A stretch of DNA of 64,000 bases. Origin: Streptomyces lavendulae subsp. lavendulae (GTDB taxonomy: Bacteria; Actinomycetota; Actinomycetes; Streptomycetales; Streptomycetaceae). This document shows positions 42,821 to 50,948 of the stretch, in pieces. The translations under genes and the position numbers were made by a program. Position 1 is the first letter of the stretch, and every line of letters starts with the position of its first letter. The notes below the pieces were generated by a model. That model worked only from the letters and a program-made list of their open reading frames with translations, was not told the origin of the DNA and did no database searches. The stretch is taken from assembly GCF_002803845.1 (NCBI RefSeq), contig NZ_CP024985.1, positions 6,273,501-6,337,500 of the forward strand. The letters run 5' to 3'.

Positions 42821-44040
42821 TGACCGGGGACCGCTACACGGTCATCTCGGCCGACTGCCACGCGGGCGCCGACCTGCTCGACTACCGGCCGTACCTGGCC
42901 AAACGGCACCACGAGGCCTTCGACGCCTGGGCCGCCGGCTACGTCAACCCGTACGAGGACCTCCTCGCCGACACCGCCGACCGCAACTGGAACTCGGCCC
43001 GCAGGCTGGCCGAACTCGAAGCGGACGGCATCGTCGCGGAGGTCCTCTTCCCGAACACGATCCCGCCGTTCTTCCCCGCGGCCTCCCTGATGACCCAGCC
43101 GCCCACGGCCGCGGAGTACGAGCTGCGCTGGGCGGGCCTGCAGGCGCACAACCGCTGGCTGGCCGACTTCTGCGCGGACGCGCCGGGGCGGCGGGCCGGG
43201 GTGGCGCAGATCCTCCTCAACGACGTGGACGAGGCGGTCCGGGAGATCCGCCGCACCCGGGAGGCGGGCCTGACGGGCGGCGTCCTCCTCCCCGGAGTCC
43301 CTCCGGGCTCACCCGTCCCGGAGCTCTACTCCGCCGCCTACGACCCGATCTGGGCCGTCTGCGCGGAACTCGACGTCCCCGTCAACCACCACGGCGGCTC
43401 GGCCTCGCCCCCGCTCGGTGAGGAACCGGCGGCCCGCGCCGTCTTCATGGTGGAGACCACCTGGTTCTCGCACCGCGCCCTGTGGCACCTGGTCTTCGGC
43501 GGGGCCTTCCGCCGCCACCCCGGCCTGAAACTGGTCCTGACGGAGCAGGGTTCGGGCTGGATCCCGGGCGTCCTGGAGATGCTGGACTACTACCACGGCC
43601 GCCTGGTCGCGGCGTCGGCCACGGCCGAGTCCAAGTTCGGGGCGGGCCTCGCGGAGTCGATGGGCCGCGCCCCGAGCGAGGTCTGGCGGGACAACTGCTT
43701 CGTGGGGGCGAGCTTCATGCGCCCCCACGAGGTCCCGCTGCGTGACCGGATCGGCCTCGACAAGATCATGTGGGGCAGCGACTACCCCCACGACGAGGGC
43801 ACCACCCCCTTCTCCCGCGAGGGCCTGCGCATCGCCTACGCGGGCCTGCCGCGCGAGGAGGTCGCCGCGATGGTCGGCGGCAACGCGGCCCGCGTCTACG
43901 GCTTCGACCTCCCCCTCCTGGACTCCGTGGCCGCCAAACACGGCCCCCTGGTCGCGGAGGTCTCCGAACCCCTGACCCGAATCCCCCCGGAAGCCACCAG
44001 CCCGGCCTTCGCCCGCGGCGCCTCGGTCCGCGTCTGGTGA
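42820..44040 (+). CDS. Amidohydrolase-2 family enzyme, second of pair
   Basis: 406 aa starting at ATG 42820 in a TGATG overlap with the first amidohydrolase. Corresponding motifs are YTVISADCHAGADLLDYRPYL, VPVNHHGGSASPP, LVLTEQGSGWIPGVLEMLDYY and IMWGSDYPHDEGTTPFSREGL. It belongs to the same PF04909 family but is only distantly similar to its neighbour, so the two are either subunits or successive enzymes. The spread of ADC, SDR and two amidohydrolases suggests decarboxylative breakdown of a carboxylated ring or keto-acid. Last gene of the operon. Confidence 0.9.
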   Translation: MTGDRYTVISADCHAGADLLDYRPYLAKRHHEAFDAWAAGYVNPYEDLLADTADRNWNSARRLAELEADGIVAEVLFPNTIPPFFPAASLMTQPPTAAEYELRWAGLQAHNRWLADFCADAPGRRAGVAQILLNDVDEAVREIRRTREAGLTGGVLLPGVPPGSPVPELYSAAYDPIWAVCAELDVPVNHHGGSASPPLGEEPAARAVFMVETTWFSHRALWHLVFGGAFRRHPGLKLVLTEQGSGWIPGVLEMLDYYHGRLVAASATAESKFGAGLAESMGRAPSEVWRDNCFVGASFMRPHEVPLRDRIGLDKIMWGSDYPHDEGTTPFSREGLRIAYAGLPREEVAAMVGGNAARVYGFDLPLLDSVAAKHGPLVAEVSEPLTRIPPEATSPAFARGASVRVW

Positions 44041-44129
44041 CCACTCCCGGGCACCCGCCGGAGCGGCTCACGGCAGCCGCGTCAGCCGCCCCGGCGGGGC
44101 TGCGCCCGAAGCCCGGACCGTCCTGCGGG

Positions 44130-44163
44130 TACCGTCGGTAACATCGATGGATACCGATCGGTA
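44130..44163. promoter_or_regulatory. Two spaced TACCG-CGGTA palindromes upstream of the hydroxylase gene
   Basis: TACCG-T-CGGTA (44130-44140) and TACCGATCGGTA (44152-44163) are near-identical palindromes whose centres are about 22 bp apart, two helical turns. Both are followed by ACA. They lie 45-78 bp upstream of ATG 44208. The arrangement suggests cooperative binding of a dimeric repressor such as a TetR protein. TATGGT (44195-44200 approx.) may be the -10 of a nearly leaderless transcript. Confidence 0.6.
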
Positions 44164-44207
44164 ACAACCTCTAGCGGAGCCCCGTGGGGCGCCTCTATGG
44201 TGCGGGC

Positions 44208-45098
44208 ATGCCGAACCTGCCCGATGTCGTGCTGTGGTCCATACCCGCCTTCGTCCTGCTCACCGTCATCGAGGTGGTGAGCTACCGGCTGCATCCCGAC
44301 GAGGACGCCGCCGGGTACGACGCCAAGGACGCGGTCACGAGCGTCACCATGGGCATCGGCAGCATCGGGTTCGACCTGCTCTGGAAGATCCCGGTCGTCG
44401 CCGTCTTCACGGCCGTCTACGAACTGACCCCGCTGCGCGTGCCGTTCCTGTGGTGGACCGCCCTGCTGATGCTGCTCGTCCAGGACTTCCTCTACTACTG
44501 GCAGCACCGGCTGCACCACGTCATCCGCATCCTGTGGGCCTGCCACGTGGTCCACCACAGCAGCCGCAGGTTCAACCTCACCACCGCCCTGCGCCAGCCC
44601 TGGACCAGCGCCACCACCTGGTGGTTCTACCTGCCCATGGTCGCCCTCGGCGTGCACCCGGCCGCGATCCCCTTCTGCTACGGGATCAACCTGCTCTACC
44701 AGTTCTGGGTGCACACCGAGCGCATCGGGAAGCTGCCGCGGGCCTACGAGTACGTCTTCAACACCCCCTCGCACCACCGCGTCCACCACGCCTCCCAGGG
44801 CGGCTACCTCGACCGGAACTTCGGCGGCATCCTGATCGTCTGGGACCGGATGTTCGGGTCCTGGGTCGGGGAGACGGAGCGGCCCGTCTACGGGCTGACC
44901 AAGAACATCGGCACCCACAACCCGCTGCGCGTGGCCACCCACGAGTACGCCGCCATCGCCCGCGACGTACGGGCCGCCGACAGCTGGCGCGAGCGCGCCG
45001 GGCGGGTCTTCCGGGGGCCGGGCTGGCAGCCCGCCGACAAGCGGGTCCGTACCGAGGGTGCGCCCGCCGTCGCGCCGGAGCCGGAGCGTGCCGCGTGA
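44208..45098 (+). CDS. Sterol desaturase/fatty-acid hydroxylase superfamily protein, alkylglycerol-monooxygenase-like
   Basis: 296 aa from ATG 44208 (GTG 44184 adds eight unconserved residues). Four to five membrane helices carry the diiron histidine clusters: HRLHH (H100, H103, H104), HVVHHSS (H113, H116, H117) and HHRVHH (H189-H194). The flanking sequences HHSSRRFNLTTALRQPW, FNTPSHHRVHHASQ and NFGGILIVWDRMFGSW resemble animal alkylglycerol monooxygenase (TMEM195) more than sterol desaturases. Such an enzyme would hydroxylate and open an O-alkyl ether. It overlaps the lysoplasmalogenase gene by GTGA. Confidence 0.9.
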   Translation: MPNLPDVVLWSIPAFVLLTVIEVVSYRLHPDEDAAGYDAKDAVTSVTMGIGSIGFDLLWKIPVVAVFTAVYELTPLRVPFLWWTALLMLLVQDFLYYWQHRLHHVIRILWACHVVHHSSRRFNLTTALRQPWTSATTWWFYLPMVALGVHPAAIPFCYGINLLYQFWVHTERIGKLPRAYEYVFNTPSHHRVHHASQGGYLDRNFGGILIVWDRMFGSWVGETERPVYGLTKNIGTHNPLRVATHEYAAIARDVRAADSWRERAGRVFRGPGWQPADKRVRTEGAPAVAPEPERAA

Positions 45099-45802
45099 GC
45101 TTCGCCGGCTCCCGTACGCCGTCCTGGGCGGCCCGCCGGGCGGGCGCCGGGCCGCGGCCCGGGGCCGGCCGCGCCGGGCGGGCGCTGCTCGTGGCCTTCG
45201 GCGTGGCCGCCGCCGTCGACCTCGGCGCGCTGCTGGCCGGCTGGCACCTCGGGCACGTGATCGCCAAGCCGCTGCTGATGCCGCTGCTGGTGGCCCACGT
45301 CGTCACCCGCGGCGCGCCCCGCCTGCTGATCGCCGCCCTGCTGTTCGGCTGGGGCGGGGACCTCGCCCTGCTCTTCGACGCCGAGCCCGCCTTCCTCGTC
45401 GGCATGGGCTCCTTCGCCGCCGGGCACGTCTGCTACCTCGTGCTCTTCGGCCGCGGCCGCACGGGCCCCGCGCTCGGGGGCGCGTACGCCCTCGCGCTCC
45501 TCGGGACCGTCGCGCTGCTCTGGGGGGACCTGCCGGCCGGCCTGCGCGTCCCCGTCGCCGGGTACAGCCTGCTGCTCACCGCCATGGCCTACCGGTCCAG
45601 CGCCCTCGGCCGTACCGCGGGCATCGGCGGCGCGCTGTTCCTGCTCTCCGACACCCTCATCGCGACCGGGGTCGCGGAGTGGCCCCAGCTGCCCCGCCCC
45701 GATTTCTGGATCATGGCCACCTATCTGGCGGCCCAGTACCTGCTGGCCGCGGGGGCGATCGCACCGGCGCAGGCGTACGGTAGGGAAGTCATACAAGACT
45801 GA
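45095..45802 (+). CDS. YhhN/TMEM86-family protein, putative lysoplasmalogenase
   Basis: 235 aa, start GTG in a GTGA overlap with the hydroxylase gene. About seven to eight hydrophobic helices follow a basic N-terminus. Typical YhhN features are VIAKPLLMPLLVAHVV, LLFGWGGDLALLF, FLVGMGSFAAGHVCYLVLF, LFLLSDTLIA and MATYLAAQYLLAAGA, including the conserved acidic residues in GGDLAL and SDTL. The family member TMEM86B hydrolyses the vinyl-ether bond of lysoplasmalogens. Coupling to an AGMO-like gene supports an ether-lipid role here. Confidence 0.9.
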   Translation: MSFAGSRTPSWAARRAGAGPRPGAGRAGRALLVAFGVAAAVDLGALLAGWHLGHVIAKPLLMPLLVAHVVTRGAPRLLIAALLFGWGGDLALLFDAEPAFLVGMGSFAAGHVCYLVLFGRGRTGPALGGAYALALLGTVALLWGDLPAGLRVPVAGYSLLLTAMAYRSSALGRTAGIGGALFLLSDTLIATGVAEWPQLPRPDFWIMATYLAAQYLLAAGAIAPAQAYGREVIQD

Positions 45803-45830
45803 ACCAACTGATCCGGAGGGCTGCACCACC

Positions 45831-46874
45831 ATGCGCGCCACCGTCATCCACGCCCCGCACGACATCCGCGTGGAGGAGGTGCCCGACGCTGCGATCCAGC
45901 GCCCCGAGGACGCCGTCGTCCGCGTCCTGCGCGCCTGCATCTGCGGCAGCGACCTGTGGGCCTACCGCGGCGAGGCCGAGCGCCAGCCCGGCCAGCGGAT
46001 CGGGCACGAGTTCCTCGGCATCGTCGAGGAGACCGGCTCCGCCGTCTCCGGCCTGCGTGCCGGGGACCTGGTCGTGGCCCCCTTCATGTGGTCCGACGGC
46101 ACCTGCGACTACTGCTCCGAGGGCCTGTACACCTCCTGCGTGCACGGCGGCTTCTGGGGTTCCGTCGGCCACGACGGCGGCCAGGGCGAGGCCGTCCGCG
46201 TCCCGCACGCCGAGGGCACCCTGGTGAAGCTGCCGGCCGGGGCCGTCTCCGACGACCACCTGCTGACCGGCCTGCTGGCGCTCTCCGACGTCATGGGCAC
46301 CGGCCACCACGCCGCCCTGGGCGCGGGGGTCCGCAAGGGCTCGACGGTCGCCGTGGTCGGCGACGGCGCGGTCGGGCTGTGCGGCGTCCTGGCCGCCAAG
46401 CGGCTCGGTGCCGAGCGGATCATCGCCCTCGGCCGGCACACCGTCCGCACCGACATCGCCAGGCTCTTCGGCGCCACCGACGTGGTCGCCGAACGCGGCG
46501 AGGCCGCCGAGGCGGCCGTCCGCGAGCTCACCGGCGGGCAGGGCGCGCACGCCGTCATCGAGGCGGTGGGCACCGAGCAGTCCATGCGGACCGCCGTGAA
46601 CATCACCCGCGACGGCGGGGCCATCGGCTACGTCGGCGTCCCGCACGGCAGCGGCACCGGCCTGGACCTCGGCGTGATGTTCGACCGCAACATCACCCTG
46701 CGCGGCGGTGTCGCGCCGGTCCGCGCGTACATCCCGGAGCTGCTGGAGGACGTGCTGAGCGGGGCCATCGACCCGGCGCCGGTCTTCGACCGTGCCGTGT
46801 CCCTGGACGAGGTCCCGGACGGCTACCGCGCGATGGACGACCGCAGCGCCCTCAAGGTCCTGATCAAGCCCTGA
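45831..46874 (+). CDS. Zinc-dependent alcohol dehydrogenase (MDR superfamily)
   Basis: 347 aa, ATG behind CGGAGGGCTG. The catalytic zinc ligands are C38 (ACICGSDLW) and H59-E60 (IGHEFLG). The structural zinc loop has C92, C95 and C103 (CDYCSEGLYTSC). The Rossmann motif is VVGDGAVGLCGVLAAKRLG. It oxidises or reduces alcohol/aldehyde pairs with NAD(P). It starts 28 bp after the lysoplasmalogenase gene and could be in the same operon, handling the fatty aldehyde released by ether cleavage, but AT-rich DNA at 45787-45812 could also carry an independent promoter. Confidence 0.93.
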   Translation: MRATVIHAPHDIRVEEVPDAAIQRPEDAVVRVLRACICGSDLWAYRGEAERQPGQRIGHEFLGIVEETGSAVSGLRAGDLVVAPFMWSDGTCDYCSEGLYTSCVHGGFWGSVGHDGGQGEAVRVPHAEGTLVKLPAGAVSDDHLLTGLLALSDVMGTGHHAALGAGVRKGSTVAVVGDGAVGLCGVLAAKRLGAERIIALGRHTVRTDIARLFGATDVVAERGEAAEAAVRELTGGQGAHAVIEAVGTEQSMRTAVNITRDGGAIGYVGVPHGSGTGLDLGVMFDRNITLRGGVAPVRAYIPELLEDVLSGAIDPAPVFDRAVSLDEVPDGYRAMDDRSALKVLIKP

Positions 46875-46915
46875 TCAGCCCTGATCGAGGCCCGCATCGC
46901 CCCTGACGCGCGGGT

Positions 46916-46958
46916 GCGGGCGGGCCGGACGGGGGAGCACCCCGCCCGGCCCGCCCGC
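46916..46958. terminator. Long GC hairpin between convergent ADH and subtilase genes
   Basis: GCGGGCGGGCCGG pairs with CCGGCCCGCCCGC, with an inner GGGG/CCCC pair. It lies between two convergent genes and can serve both. Confidence 0.85.
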
Positions 46959-46966
46959 GGGCGCCG

Positions 46967-48514
46967 TTACTTGACGGCCTTGAGCGCGTCGACCACGCCC
47001 GCGCCGTAGTAGCCGGTCTGGCCCCACTTGGCCTTGCAGGTGGCGGCGTCGATCAGGTTGCCGGTGCCGTCGTAGATCTTGTCCGGGCAGGCCGTCTTCG
47101 TGGCCTGGCCCTTGAGCATCGCCTGCACCTGCGCGGGCGTGGCCCACGGGTGCGCGCTCTTGATCAGGGCCGCGACGCCCGCGACGTGCGGGGTGGCCAT
47201 CGAGGTGCCCTGCTTGTAGCCGTAGCCGCCGCCCGGCAGGGTGGACAGCACTCGGCCGTTGGCGTCGGGGGTGGCCGGGACCTGCCACTTGTCGCCGCCG
47301 GGGGCGGCGACGTCGACGACGCCGAGGCCGTAGCTGGAGTAGTACGAGCGCAGGCCCTTGTCGCCGGTCGCGCTGACCGTGACCACGCCGGGCAGCTGCG
47401 CGGGCAGGTCCAGGCAGACCTTCGGGTCGATGGTCCGCGGCCCCGGGGTGGCGTCGTCCGGGCTGGTGTCGTCGAGGATCGAGTCGGCGGCCAGGTCGAA
47501 GTTCTCGTTGCCCGCCGCGGCCACGTTGAGGACGCCCTTGCGCTCCGCGTACCTGGTGGCCCGGGTGAGGGACTCCACCAGCGCCTTCTGGTCGTCGTCC
47601 GTCTTGCAGTTGAACATCCACGGGTCGACGTAGTAGCTGTTGTTCGTCACCTCGATCCCCTTCTCGGCGGCGAACATGAAGCCGCACACGACCGCCTCGG
47701 TGAAGAACAGGCTGGTCCCGGGCTCGCTCACCTTGATGCCGGCGACCTTCACGCCCGGCGCGACGCCGCTGACGCCGATGCCGTTGCGCGGGGCGGCGAT
47801 GGTGCCCGCCACGTGCGTGCCGTGGTCGCTGCCGTCTGGGTAGGGGCGCCAGGCGCCGTCCGTGGTGTCCGCGACGCCGCCCACGCAGTTGGCGGACTGG
47901 CTCTTGGAGAAGTTGGCGGCCAGATCGGGGTGGGTGTCGTCCACACCCGTGTCGATGACGCCCACGGTGACGTCCGGGCTGCCATCGTTGATCTTGTGAG
48001 CCTGGTCCGCCTTGATCGCGCGCAGGTCCCACTGGTTGGACTCCAGGGGCTCCTGTCCCGGCTCGGCCTGCGCGGCGGCCTTGGCGGCGTCCGCGGCGCT
48101 CAGCTTCTGGGTCGTGCCCTCCTCGGTGGTCTGCACCGTCTGGAGGGGGGCCGTCCGGGTGGCGCCCACCGACACGAAGAGGCTGCGCTGGGCGCGCAGC
48201 TGCTTGGCGAAGTCGGGGTTCTGGGAGTGTGCGACGACGACGCCGATCTGTTCATAAGACGTCACCACCGTTCCACCGGCCTGCTCGACGGCCTTCTTGG
48301 CCTGCTTGACCGTCCCGTACGCGGTCAGGTTCGCCACGTACGAGAGCTTCGGGCCGGTGGTGGAGGCGGGCTTCGCGGCCGCGGCCGGGCCCGCCGTGTC
48401 GCTCAGCGGTGCGGCCGAGGCCGCGACCGAGGGCAGGAAGGCGAGCGAGGCGGTGAGCGCCAGGCCGACCGGAACGGCGAGGGCTCGCCGGCGGCCGTGT
48501 CCCAGATGAGCCAT
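46967..48514 (-). CDS. Secreted subtilisin-type serine peptidase (S8)
   Basis: 515 aa pre-pro-protein. Signal peptide about 1-35 (RRRALAVPVGLALTASLAFLP, cleavage near ASA-AP). An I9-like propeptide is at about 55-150. The S8 catalytic domain carries D188 (GVIDTGVDDTHPD), H231 (DHGTHVAGT) and the serine in QGTSMATPHVAG (near 452). It ends without a C-terminal extension. This is a secreted endopeptidase, possibly developmental or nutritional; a similar gene sits at the corresponding S. coelicolor position. GGAGATCCC precedes the ATG. Confidence 0.95.
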   Translation of the reverse strand: MAHLGHGRRRALAVPVGLALTASLAFLPSVAASAAPLSDTAGPAAAAKPASTTGPKLSYVANLTAYGTVKQAKKAVEQAGGTVVTSYEQIGVVVAHSQNPDFAKQLRAQRSLFVSVGATRTAPLQTVQTTEEGTTQKLSAADAAKAAAQAEPGQEPLESNQWDLRAIKADQAHKINDGSPDVTVGVIDTGVDDTHPDLAANFSKSQSANCVGGVADTTDGAWRPYPDGSDHGTHVAGTIAAPRNGIGVSGVAPGVKVAGIKVSEPGTSLFFTEAVVCGFMFAAEKGIEVTNNSYYVDPWMFNCKTDDDQKALVESLTRATRYAERKGVLNVAAAGNENFDLAADSILDDTSPDDATPGPRTIDPKVCLDLPAQLPGVVTVSATGDKGLRSYYSSYGLGVVDVAAPGGDKWQVPATPDANGRVLSTLPGGGYGYKQGTSMATPHVAGVAALIKSAHPWATPAQVQAMLKGQATKTACPDKIYDGTGNLIDAATCKAKWGQTGYYGAGVVDALKAVK

Positions 48515-48771
48515 GGGATCTCCACATCATCCGTGAAAAAGCCGTCCGCACGCGGTCGCGCCGGACGGGTACATGACACGCGAACCTAGCGTCGACGTTC
48601 CCTTCTGCGCCATCCGTTCGAGGAATCAGTTTTCAGAGAATCCGCCGGTGTTGAACCGTCGCGACACGCCGTCCGTGCCGTTGACAGGGGGGATCAGCGC
48701 CACCGTCCCCCCACACGGAGGTTGTTTTGTCCGTCGTCCCCACCGCACCCGCGTCACAAGGAGAACCCCCC

Positions 48772-49137
48772 GTGACCACCGAAGCAGCGCCGCCGCACGG
48801 CGGCGCGGGACCGGCCCCGGCCCACCCGTCGGCAGAAGAGTTCACACGCGTCCAGCAGAGCCCCGAGTTCGCCGAACTGCGCAGCTCCTACCGGTCCTTC
48901 GCCTTCCCGCTGACCGTGGCCTTCATCGCCTGGTACCTGCTCTACGTGCTGCTGTCCAACTACGCGGGCGGCTTCATGGGGACCAAGCTCTTCGGCAACA
49001 TCAACGTCGCCCTGGTCCTCGGCCTCGCCCAGTTCGCGACGACCTTCCTGATCGCCTGGCTGTACTCGCGGCACGCCGCCGCGAAGCTCGACCCCAAGGC
49101 CCGCGCCATCAAGCAGGAGATGGAGGCCGGGGCATGA
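48772..49137 (+). CDS. DUF485 membrane protein, partner of the symporter
   Basis: 121 aa from GTG 48772 with AAGGAG upstream. A TTG start at 48727 is possible but lacks a ribosome site. An Ala/Pro-rich N-terminus is followed by EFTRVQQSPEFAELRSSYRSF and two membrane helices (FPLTVAFIAWYLLYVLLSNYAGGF, NVALVLGLAQFATTFLIAWLY), the DUF485 (YjcH) pattern. DUF485 genes accompany actP-type symporters in many bacteria. Its stop overlaps the symporter ATG (ATGA). Confidence 0.92.
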   Translation: MTTEAAPPHGGAGPAPAHPSAEEFTRVQQSPEFAELRSSYRSFAFPLTVAFIAWYLLYVLLSNYAGGFMGTKLFGNINVALVLGLAQFATTFLIAWLYSRHAAAKLDPKARAIKQEMEAGA

Positions 49138-50771
49138 GCGCCTTCCCCCACCCGGCTCCGCACCTGACCCTCGCCGCGGGCGCGAGCGAGCACCGCCCGC
49201 TGATCATCACCCTGTTCGGGCTGTTCGTCGTCGCGACCCTCGTCATCACCGTCTGGGCCGGCCGCCAGACCAAGGACGCCGCCGACTTCTACGCGGGCGG
49301 CCGCCAGTTCACCGGCTTCCAGAACGGCCTGGCCATCTCCGGCGACTACATGTCCGCCGCGTCCTTCCTGGGCATCGCCGGAGCCATCGCCCTCTTCGGC
49401 TACGACGGCTTCCTCTACTCCATCGGCTTCCTCGTCGCCTGGCTGGTGGCCCTGCTCCTCGTCGCCGAGCCGCTGCGCAACTCCGGCCGCTACACGATGG
49501 GCGACGTCCTCGCGTACCGGATGCGCCAGCGACCCGTCCGCACCGCCGCCGGCACCTCCACCATCGTGGTCTCGATCTTCTACCTGCTCGCCCAGATGGC
49601 CGGCGCGGGCGTCCTCGTCTCGCTGCTCCTGGGCATCACCAGCGACGGCGGCAAGGTCGCCGTGGTCGCCCTGGTCGGCCTGCTGATGATCGTCTACGTG
49701 ACCGTCGGCGGCATGAAGGGCACCACCTGGGTCCAGATGGTCAAGGCGGTCCTGCTCATCGCCGGCGCCCTGCTGATCACCTTCCTGGTGCTGCTGAAGT
49801 TCGACTTCAACATCTCCGCCCTGCTCGGCCAGGCCGCCGAGAACAGCGGCCAGGGGTCGAAGTTCCTGGAGCCCGGCCTCAAGTACGGCAAGGACGGGCT
49901 CACCAAGCTCGACTTCATCTCGCTCGGCCTGGCACTGGTCCTCGGCACCGCCGGCCTGCCGCACATCCTGATCCGCTTCTACACCGTCCCCACGGCCAAG
50001 GCCGCGCGCAAGTCCGTGAACTGGGCCATCGGCATCATCGGCGCCTTCTACCTGATGACCATCGCCCTCGGCTTCGGCGCCGCCGCCCTCCTCAAGCGGG
50101 CCGACATCCTGGCCTCCAACAAGGCGGGCAACACCGCGGCCCCGCTGCTCGCCCAGGAGATCGGCGGCGGCGCGGGCTCCACCGGCGGCGCGGTCCTGCT
50201 CGCGGTCATCTCCGCCGTCGCCTTCGCCACCATCCTCGCGGTGGTCGCCGGCCTCACCCTGGCCTCGTCCTCGTCCTTCGCGCACGACATCTACGTCAAC
50301 GTCATCCGCAAGGGCCGGGCCACCGAGAAGGAGGAGATGCGCGCCGCCCGCTGGTCCACCGTGGTCATCGGGGCCGTCGCCATCGCCCTCGGGGCGCTCG
50401 CCCGCGACATGAACGTCGCCGGCCTGGTCGCCCTCGCCTTCGCGGTCGCCGCCTCCGCCAACCTCCCGACCATCCTCTACAGCCTCTTCTGGAAGCGCTT
50501 CACCACCCAGGGCGCGCTGTGGTCCATCTACGGCGGCCTGATCTCGGCCGTCGGCCTGGTGCTGTTCTCGCCGGTCGTCTCCGGCAAGCCCACCTCGATG
50601 TTCAAGGACGCCGACTTCTACTGGTTCCCCCTGGAGAACCCCGGGATCATCTCCATCCCGCTCGGCTTCCTCCTCGGCTGGCTGGGAACCGTACTGTCCA
50701 AGGAGGAGGCCGACCCCCAGAAGTTCGCCGAGCTGGAGGTCCGCTCCCTCACCGGAACAGGGGCGCACTGA
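49134..50771 (+). CDS. Cation/acetate symporter, ActP/MctC-like (SSS family)
   Basis: 545 aa with about 13 membrane helices and SSS signature segments: DFYAGGRQFTGFQNGLAISGDYMSAASFLG, GGMKGTTWVQMVKAVLLIAGA, GLPHILIRFYTVPTAKAARKSVNWA, and TLASSSSFAHDIYVNV. These match ActP of E. coli and MctC of Corynebacterium, which import acetate, propionate or pyruvate with sodium or protons. It is translationally coupled to the DUF485 gene. A perfect hairpin follows the stop. Confidence 0.93.
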   Translation: MSAFPHPAPHLTLAAGASEHRPLIITLFGLFVVATLVITVWAGRQTKDAADFYAGGRQFTGFQNGLAISGDYMSAASFLGIAGAIALFGYDGFLYSIGFLVAWLVALLLVAEPLRNSGRYTMGDVLAYRMRQRPVRTAAGTSTIVVSIFYLLAQMAGAGVLVSLLLGITSDGGKVAVVALVGLLMIVYVTVGGMKGTTWVQMVKAVLLIAGALLITFLVLLKFDFNISALLGQAAENSGQGSKFLEPGLKYGKDGLTKLDFISLGLALVLGTAGLPHILIRFYTVPTAKAARKSVNWAIGIIGAFYLMTIALGFGAAALLKRADILASNKAGNTAAPLLAQEIGGGAGSTGGAVLLAVISAVAFATILAVVAGLTLASSSSFAHDIYVNVIRKGRATEKEEMRAARWSTVVIGAVAIALGALARDMNVAGLVALAFAVAASANLPTILYSLFWKRFTTQGALWSIYGGLISAVGLVLFSPVVSGKPTSMFKDADFYWFPLENPGIISIPLGFLLGWLGTVLSKEEADPQKFAELEVRSLTGTGAH

Positions 50772-50791
50772 GATCCACCGAACACCCAGCG

Positions 50792-50823
50792 TGGCCGCGT
50801 CGTAGTTCCGTACGACGCGGCCA
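50792..50823 (+). terminator. Perfect 13-bp hairpin after the symporter gene
   Basis: TGGCCGCGTCGTA and TACGACGCGGCCA enclose GTTCCG, 21 bp after the stop codon. It separates the symporter operon from moaA. Confidence 0.85.
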
Positions 50824-50948
50824 GGCCACGTCTCGTTCCTTTGGGCCTCCCCCGCGGTAACAACCGTCGCGTAGGCTCGAAAGCAGCGCTTCCGCGTACC
50901 CGCGACTGCGCCAAGCTCTACGGATCCGGACAGGGGAGGGGGCCACCA

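Noticed and set aside
48680..48771. Consensus promoter with TTGACA before the DUF485 gene
   Set aside because: A TTGACA occurs around 48681 but there is no acceptable -10 at 16-19 bp spacing.
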